The notes beneath the pieces were generated by a model. The model saw nothing but the letters and a program-made list of their open reading frames with translations. It had not been told where the DNA came from and ran no database searches. Below are positions 5,914-9,611 of a stretch of DNA of 9,611 nt, piece by piece. Origin of the DNA: Fidelibacterota bacterium (GTDB lineage Bacteria > Fidelibacterota > Marinisomatia > SCGC-AAA003-L08 > D37C17); assembly GCA_018671635.1 (NCBI GenBank), contig JABHHG010000102.1, forward strand, positions 1 through 9,611. The letters run 5' to 3'. Each line of letters begins with the position of its first letter. The stretch's first letter is position 1. The position numbers were made by a program, and so were the translations under genes.

Positions 5914-7584
5914 TTATAATATAGCGGCAATCACAATTTTTCTTATTTCCATCAAATGTTCATTAACTGTAAGAAGGATATTTTCTACTTTGATTTTCAT
6001 CTCATTGCAAAATTTATCATCATCAATGTCAGATAAATTGATAAGTACATTCATTGCTCCACCCTGAGCTCCAGCATGTGCCATTTCAGCGGCAACCCCT
6101 GCATCTGAAATTGAGTTAGGATTCCCTTTGCTGGCAGTCAGTTTAGCTAATGGCATGACTGAAGCACATGCTTCTAAAATTGATAAAGGAGAATATGTGG
6201 CAATTTTAGTAGCTTCTTGTATGGCTACATGTCGAATTTCAATTTCTCTATCTGTTTTTTTAGGCATTCTAATTGCATCAATTACTCCATTAAATGAGTT
6301 AGTATCATCATCAATAAGCTTTATTAATTGATCTTTAAGTTTTTGGGAATTGATGGCAAGATTATTCATCTCAGTTACCGAATCCTCAAATCCCTTTTTA
6401 CCAATAGTTAAATTGCCAACCATTGCAGATAATCCTGCTGCGAGTGCGCCCGCAAGTGCACTAACACTGCCACCACCAGGGGCAGGACTATTTGAAGACA
6501 ATTCATCTATGAAATCAGTAATTGAGGAATTGGCCAAAGCACCATATTTTTCAGCCACTCTAAATTCGATGATTTTTTCTTTTGGATTAAATTCACCTAA
6601 ATCATCAAGGCCTAAAGATTTTATTGCTATATGAATTATATCATTTTCAGGGATTCCCTGAGATTGACCCTGTTTGTGGAGATAATGTAATCCTGCATTC
6701 AAAAGTGCACTGAGGGGAATGAGCCCAACCAACTCGCTACCAGTCACACGCAGCCCTCTTTTATGAGCTTGCATACACACTTCGTCAAATGCTTGATGGG
6801 GTGAGGTAACATTGAAATTTGTTAAATTCATTGATACTTGTGCCTGTTTATACTCATCAATATACCAACCTACAGCTTTAGTTGATTTTAAAGAGCCAGG
6901 AACTTTTACAATTGTACCGTCTGCTTCACGTTCAAATTTTCCTTCACTATTCCGTTTGGCTCTGCCCGCCTCTCTAATATCAAGTGCAATATCAGACGCC
7001 AGTTTCTTTTCATGAGAATTTAAATTTATATTATATGCTATTAAGAATTCACGAGCGCCAATTGCAGTAACTCCAGCAGTTTTATGCAATTTAGTTGGAC
7101 CGAAATCTGGCTTCCATTTATGCACTTGTAATTTTTCACACATTCCTTCATACTCGCCCGAACGGATATTTGCCAAATTAACTCTTTCTAAATTTGATGC
7201 TGAATTTTCATACAAGTAAATTGGGATATGCAATTCCCTTCCAACCCTTTCAGCCAGTAATTTTGATAAATCCACACACTCATCCATGGTTACACCATTG
7301 ACGGGGACTAAAGGGCACACATCGGTTGCCCCCATTCGTGCATGCTCCCCTTTGTGTGATTGCATATCGAGAATCTCAGATGCCTTCTTGATGGATAAAA
7401 ATGCAGCTTCCACAACATTTTCAGGTGGACCAACAAAAGTTACCACAGTACGATTAGTATCTGCACCCGAATCTACATCCAATAAACTGATATTATTTAC
7501 TGATTCAATTTCATTTGTAATTTCTTTTATTTTAGCTAAATCTATACCTTCACTAAAATTTGGCACACATTCAATAATTTTCAT
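5914..7584 (-). CDS. Fused glutamate formimidoyltransferase / formimidoyl-THF cyclodeaminase
   Basis: This bifunctional enzyme moves the formimino group from N-formimino-glutamate to tetrahydrofolate, then deaminates the product to 5,10-methenyl-THF plus ammonia. It links histidine breakdown to the one-carbon pool. The product is 556 aa, close to the animal FTCD length. The transferase half (1 to ~345) shows ECVPNFSEG (5-13), TNRTVVTFVGPPE (43-55), KGEHARMGATDVCPLVPV (78-95) with predicted catalytic His81 (HARMG where HPRMG is usual), DFGPT (160-164) and SELVGLIPLSALL (283-295). The segment at 208-236 is longer than in the mammalian enzyme. The cyclodeaminase half (~350-556) has SPAPGGGSVSALAGALAAGL (366-385), PLSILEACASVMPLA (466-480) and the helical tail. 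No other hut gene is in the window. Its ATG abuts the stop of the 40-aa ORF upstream; mutL abuts its own stop. Confidence 0.95.
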   Translation of the reverse strand: MKIIECVPNFSEGIDLAKIKEITNEIESVNNISLLDVDSGADTNRTVVTFVGPPENVVEAAFLSIKKASEILDMQSHKGEHARMGATDVCPLVPVNGVTMDECVDLSKLLAERVGRELHIPIYLYENSASNLERVNLANIRSGEYEGMCEKLQVHKWKPDFGPTKLHKTAGVTAIGAREFLIAYNINLNSHEKKLASDIALDIREAGRAKRNSEGKFEREADGTIVKVPGSLKSTKAVGWYIDEYKQAQVSMNLTNFNVTSPHQAFDEVCMQAHKRGLRVTGSELVGLIPLSALLNAGLHYLHKQGQSQGIPENDIIHIAIKSLGLDDLGEFNPKEKIIEFRVAEKYGALANSSITDFIDELSSNSPAPGGGSVSALAGALAAGLSAMVGNLTIGKKGFEDSVTEMNNLAINSQKLKDQLIKLIDDDTNSFNGVIDAIRMPKKTDREIEIRHVAIQEATKIATYSPLSILEACASVMPLAKLTASKGNPNSISDAGVAAEMAHAGAQGGAMNVLINLSDIDDDKFCNEMKIKVENILLTVNEHLMEIRKIVIAAIL

Positions 7585-7707
7585 TTAAAATCCATTTAAT
7601 TCGATAAGTATGTATATGATAAGCATAAGTAGGATAGTATTTTTAATCAATTGTCCACGGGTTGATTTTTGGCGCCACCCTTGATATAATAATTTTTTAA
7701 ATTCCAT
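7585..7707 (-). CDS. Unrecognised 40-aa basic/hydrophobic small protein
   Basis: I do not recognise this protein. An ATG at 7707-7705 opens 40 codons ending in TAA at 7587-7585. The product begins MEFKKLLYQGWRQKSTRG and has six basic residues in its first 22 (Lys4, Lys5, Arg12, Lys14, Arg17, Lys22). A hydrophobic run follows from about residue 24 to 35 (TILLMLIIYILI), then a short tail ELNGF. This looks like a basic cytoplasmic N-terminus with one short membrane anchor, though the span is near the lower limit for a transmembrane helix. The reading frame exactly fills the gap between its neighbours: the M50 gene stops 2 bp before its ATG, and its TAA abuts the next ATG. GGA eight bases upstream is a weak Shine-Dalgarno. 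The exact fit favours a real gene; lack of a known homologue leaves doubt. Confidence 0.5.
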   Translation of the reverse strand: MEFKKLLYQGWRQKSTRGQLIKNTILLMLIIYILIELNGF

Positions 7708-7709
7708 TA

Positions 7710-8351
7710 CTAAATTCCGGCAAATACATATAAGAAAAATTTTATAAAAGGAGTAATGATGGCACCTATTATCGAATAGCCCGTTATCATGCCAAAGACT
7801 ATTAAACCTAATAAAATTTTAGGACCATTAGCTTGAAGTTTCCAGGCCAATTCTGGATTCTTCCGCCCAATTATACTGCCAAATATTTGTGATCCATCTA
7901 GTGGAGCAACGGGAATTAGATTAAAAATAGCTAATGCAATATTAATGTAGAGAAAAAAATATATTACATGTGAAAATGTTTCATTGACTGGGATATGAAA
8001 TCCATTAACAACTCGAACTATACATCCACCTATAAAAGCTAATAATAAATTCGAAGCTGGGCCAGCAAATGCTACTTTCATCATTCCGGTATGTCTATCT
8101 CGAAGATTTAAAGGGTTTACGGGTACGGGTTTTGCCCATCCAAACCCAACGATTAAAATCATTAATGAGCCAATTGGATCTAAATGTGCAAGTGGGTTAA
8201 GGGTTAAACGCCCTTGTCGTTGTGCTGTATCATCCCCAAGCATATATGCGATGTACGCATGGGAAAACTCATGAAAGCATAATGCAAACATCAGTACAGG
8301 AATAAGAATAATTAATACATCAAGATGGTCTGGAAATAATTGTAATAACAT
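7710..8351 (-). CDS. Site-2-protease-like M50 family membrane metalloprotease (YwhC-like)
   Basis: This is a predicted intramembrane zinc metalloprotease of the M50 family, short form without a PDZ domain. The product is 213 aa, the normal length for this group. The zinc-binding HEFSH (27-31) lies in the first hydrophobic helix region (LIILIPVLMFALCFHEFSHAY). The conserved loop QGRLTLNPLAHLDPIGSL (46-63) and FGWAKPVPVNP (70-80) follow, then AFAGPASNLLLAF (94-106). The third zinc ligand is Asp152 in NLIPVAPLDGSQI (144-156). A final hydrophobic segment lies at about 178-212. All key residues are present. Its ATG overlaps the recombinase stop by one base (TAATG), which suggests coupled translation. 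The natural substrate is unknown. Confidence 0.94.
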   Translation of the reverse strand: MLLQLFPDHLDVLIILIPVLMFALCFHEFSHAYIAYMLGDDTAQRQGRLTLNPLAHLDPIGSLMILIVGFGWAKPVPVNPLNLRDRHTGMMKVAFAGPASNLLLAFIGGCIVRVVNGFHIPVNETFSHVIYFFLYINIALAIFNLIPVAPLDGSQIFGSIIGRKNPELAWKLQANGPKILLGLIVFGMITGYSIIGAIITPFIKFFLYVFAGI

Positions 8352-9277
8352 TAATCTCTCGGGTGAAACTCTTTATATATTTCTTTTAAATGTGTCTTAT
8401 CTAAATGAGTATATATTTGAGTAGTTGATAAATCAGAATGACCCAGTAATTCTTGTACTGTACGCAGATCAGCACCACCTTCAAGGAGGTGAGTTGCAAA
8501 GCTATGGCGTAAAGTATGCGGGCTAATTTTTTTTTGAAACCCCACAATAGTAACTGGTTTATTTAGAATTTTCCAAATTGCCATACGGCTAAGTATAGTG
8601 CCTCTATTGTTTAAAAAAACAGCCCCATTGGTATTGCCCCTATTGGCATATTTTGGGCGATCTTCATCAATATATTCTCTTAAAAAAGTTGCCAGTTTAC
8701 TTCCCAAAGGCACAATTCTCTCCTTATTACCTTTACCAATAATGCGCAATAATCCTTCATCCCAGCGTACATTTGTTAATTTTAAATGGGATAGTTCTGA
8801 TACTCTAAGTCCTGATGAGTAAAGCATTAAAATAATGGTATAATTTCTTCGACCATGAATTTCATCAATATTAACCGCACCCAAGATGCTTTCAAAATCT
8901 GATACGGTAAGTACAGATGGAAGGTTTTTTTGTGTTTTAGGTGATTCTAATAACTCAGTGGGATTCTTTTTAGATAAACCTTTCAAGAGAAGATATTGAT
9001 GGAATCCCCTTAACGAGGAAAGTATCCTTAAAAGAGTAGATTTTTTTGGCCTAACAATACTTGAAAATTGATTAATATATTTTCGAACATGACTGAGCGT
9101 AATTTTTTGTGGGGATGTTAATTTATTATTCTCATATAAATAATCTGAATATTTCCCTAAGTCCAGCCAATATGCATCTATGGTATTCGCTGATAACCTT
9201 CTTTCAAATTGCAGATAAACTAAATATTCTCTAACAAGTCTCTTTAGCGGATGATTATCAATTGTAAACTGTTTCAT
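8351..9277 (-). CDS. xerD: Tyrosine recombinase XerC/XerD
   Basis: The protein resembles the XerC/XerD recombinases that resolve chromosome dimers at dif during division. It has 308 aa, the usual length. The N-terminal core-binding (SAM-like) domain spans about 12-105 (REYLVYLQFERRLSANTIDAY). The catalytic domain has all six residues: Arg158 in SSGLRVSEL, Lys182 in GKGNKERIVPLG, His254 and Arg257 in SPHTLRHSFATHLLEGGADL, His280 in ELLGHSDLSTTQIY and nucleophile Tyr289. GKGNKER and the overall match favour XerD, but XerC cannot be excluded, and a lone-Xer system is possible. No att or dif site is visible nearby and its neighbours are housekeeping genes, so it is not read as a phage or island integrase. 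The ATG at 9277 lies 7 bp after the stop of the upstream gene, without a clear Shine-Dalgarno. Confidence 0.95.
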   Translation of the reverse strand: MKQFTIDNHPLKRLVREYLVYLQFERRLSANTIDAYWLDLGKYSDYLYENNKLTSPQKITLSHVRKYINQFSSIVRPKKSTLLRILSSLRGFHQYLLLKGLSKKNPTELLESPKTQKNLPSVLTVSDFESILGAVNIDEIHGRRNYTIILMLYSSGLRVSELSHLKLTNVRWDEGLLRIIGKGNKERIVPLGSKLATFLREYIDEDRPKYANRGNTNGAVFLNNRGTILSRMAIWKILNKPVTIVGFQKKISPHTLRHSFATHLLEGGADLRTVQELLGHSDLSTTQIYTHLDKTHLKEIYKEFHPRD

Positions 9278-9284
9278 TTGGCAG

Positions 9285-9611
9285 TTAAATAGAAGATGTT
9301 ATTTCTCTTAATTCTTCAATTGATGCTCCATTTTCAATATGGGTTCCTACTACAATAAATCTAGCACCAGCATTGGCAATGGACTTAGAAGATGTTGCAT
9401 TCGTAATTCCACCGCCAACAATAATTGGAATATCAAGACGCTTTGAAAGTGTTTCAATAATTGTAGTAGAGGCATGGTTTAAAGCCCCACTTCCACATTC
9501 CAAAAAGATAAATTTATTTCCAAGATATTGTCCTGCTAATGCATGCGCTAAAATGATATCCACTTTGTCCATTGGTAGAGGTATGGTGTTACTTATTATT
9601 TCAACTGAGGT
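9285..9611 (-). CDS. Geranylgeranylglyceryl/heptaprenylglyceryl phosphate synthase family protein (PcrB/GGGPS), C-terminal part
   Basis: This family joins a prenyl diphosphate to sn-glycerol-1-phosphate in a TIM-barrel prenyltransferase. Only the last 108 residues are in the window; the reading frame stays open to the right edge, so the ATG at 9572 is internal. Visible motifs are IPLPMDKVDIILAHALAGQ, YLGNKFIFLECGSGA, the phosphate-binding IIVGGGIT and the final AGARFIVVGTHIE. Together they fit the C-terminal half of GGGPS/PcrB, including the Gly-rich glycerol-phosphate loops. In archaea the enzyme starts ether-lipid synthesis; in Firmicutes PcrB makes heptaprenylglyceryl phosphate; Bacteroidetes carry active GGGPS homologues. 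The residues that set prenyl chain length are outside the window. As the most upstream gene seen in the minus-strand run, it lies 7 bp before the recombinase gene. Confidence 0.9.
   Translation of the reverse strand, partial: TSVEIISNTIPLPMDKVDIILAHALAGQYLGNKFIFLECGSGALNHASTTIIETLSKRLDIPIIVGGGITNATSSKSIANAGARFIVVGTHIENGASIEELREITSSI

Larger units (their letters stand above)
2643..9611 (-). other. Probable eight-gene operon on the minus strand
   Basis: Eight genes follow each other in one direction: GGGPS-family, xerD, M50 protease, 40-aa ORF, FTCD fusion, mutL, DUF502 and diguanylate cyclase. Successive junctions are a 7-bp gap, a 1-bp overlap (TAATG), a 2-bp gap, direct abutment (TAA|ATG), direct abutment again, a 20-bp gap and a 5-bp gap. 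No gap can hold a promoter or an intrinsic terminator. A single transcript beginning beyond the right edge is the simplest reading. Promoters inside coding sequence cannot be excluded. Confidence 0.7.

Noticed and set aside
6350..6634. Plus-strand open frames of 60-100 aa lying opposite the FTCD and mutL genes
   Set aside because: They are antisense shadows of strongly conserved genes, have no recognisable domains and no ribosome binding sites.
8351..9277. Tyrosine recombinase as the integrase of a mobile element
   Set aside because: Neighbours are housekeeping genes, the size and motifs are those of XerC/D, and no att repeats, tRNA gene or cargo genes are visible.
1..9611. A new defence, mobile or biosynthetic system
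   Set aside because: All but one gene belong to known housekeeping families with intact motifs. No clustered unknown genes, repeats arrays or compositional break were seen.

Overview
The window is AT-rich DNA (roughly one third G+C by eye) from a bacterium, packed almost without intergenic space and made of conserved housekeeping genes. The gene set fits the FCB superphylum or a relative, possibly a marine, streamlined lineage such as Marinimicrobia. It includes an animal-like fused formiminotransferase-cyclodeaminase, an endonuclease-type MutL, a GGGP-synthase/PcrB family enzyme, a DUF502 membrane protein and a YwhC-like M50 protease. This assignment is inference from gene content and composition; no rRNA or tRNA marker is present. 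No mobile element, CRISPR array or phage gene is visible.

Layout from left to right. Positions 1-426 (minus strand) hold yajC followed by the first 35 codons of a peptide deformylase gene (def) that runs off the left edge. The deformylase starts at a GTG directly after the yajC stop. Positions 427-515 are a short divergent intergenic region with a perfect 12-bp tandem duplication. Positions 516-2655 (plus strand) hold two overlapping RNA-modification genes: a THUMP-type RlmL-like 23S rRNA guanine methyltransferase and a DusB-like tRNA dihydrouridine synthase. Their end overlaps tail-to-tail, by 13 bp, with the end of a long minus-strand gene run.

That run spans 9611 to 2643 and is probably one operon. 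In transcription order it holds: GGGP-synthase family protein (N-terminus off the right edge), XerC/D tyrosine recombinase, M50 site-2-protease-like membrane metalloprotease, an overlooked 40-codon basic/hydrophobic small ORF, fused formiminotransferase-cyclodeaminase, MutL, DUF502 membrane protein, and a PAS-like/GGDEF diguanylate cyclase with an AGDEF signature and an intact RxxD inhibitory site. Junctions are extremely tight: a 7-bp gap, a TAATG overlap, a 2-bp gap, two TAA|ATG abutments, a 20-bp gap and a 5-bp gap. Most of these genes probably depend on translational coupling.

The genes share no single pathway. They cover lipid headgroup/ether-lipid chemistry, chromosome dimer resolution, membrane proteolysis, one-carbon/histidine metabolism, mismatch repair, an envelope protein and c-di-GMP signalling. 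The points most worth a second look are the 40-aa ORF that exactly fills the only gap in the operon, the AGDEF cyclase, the GGGP synthase homologue in a bacterium, and the partial def gene with its GTG start. I did not find a convincing new multi-gene system.
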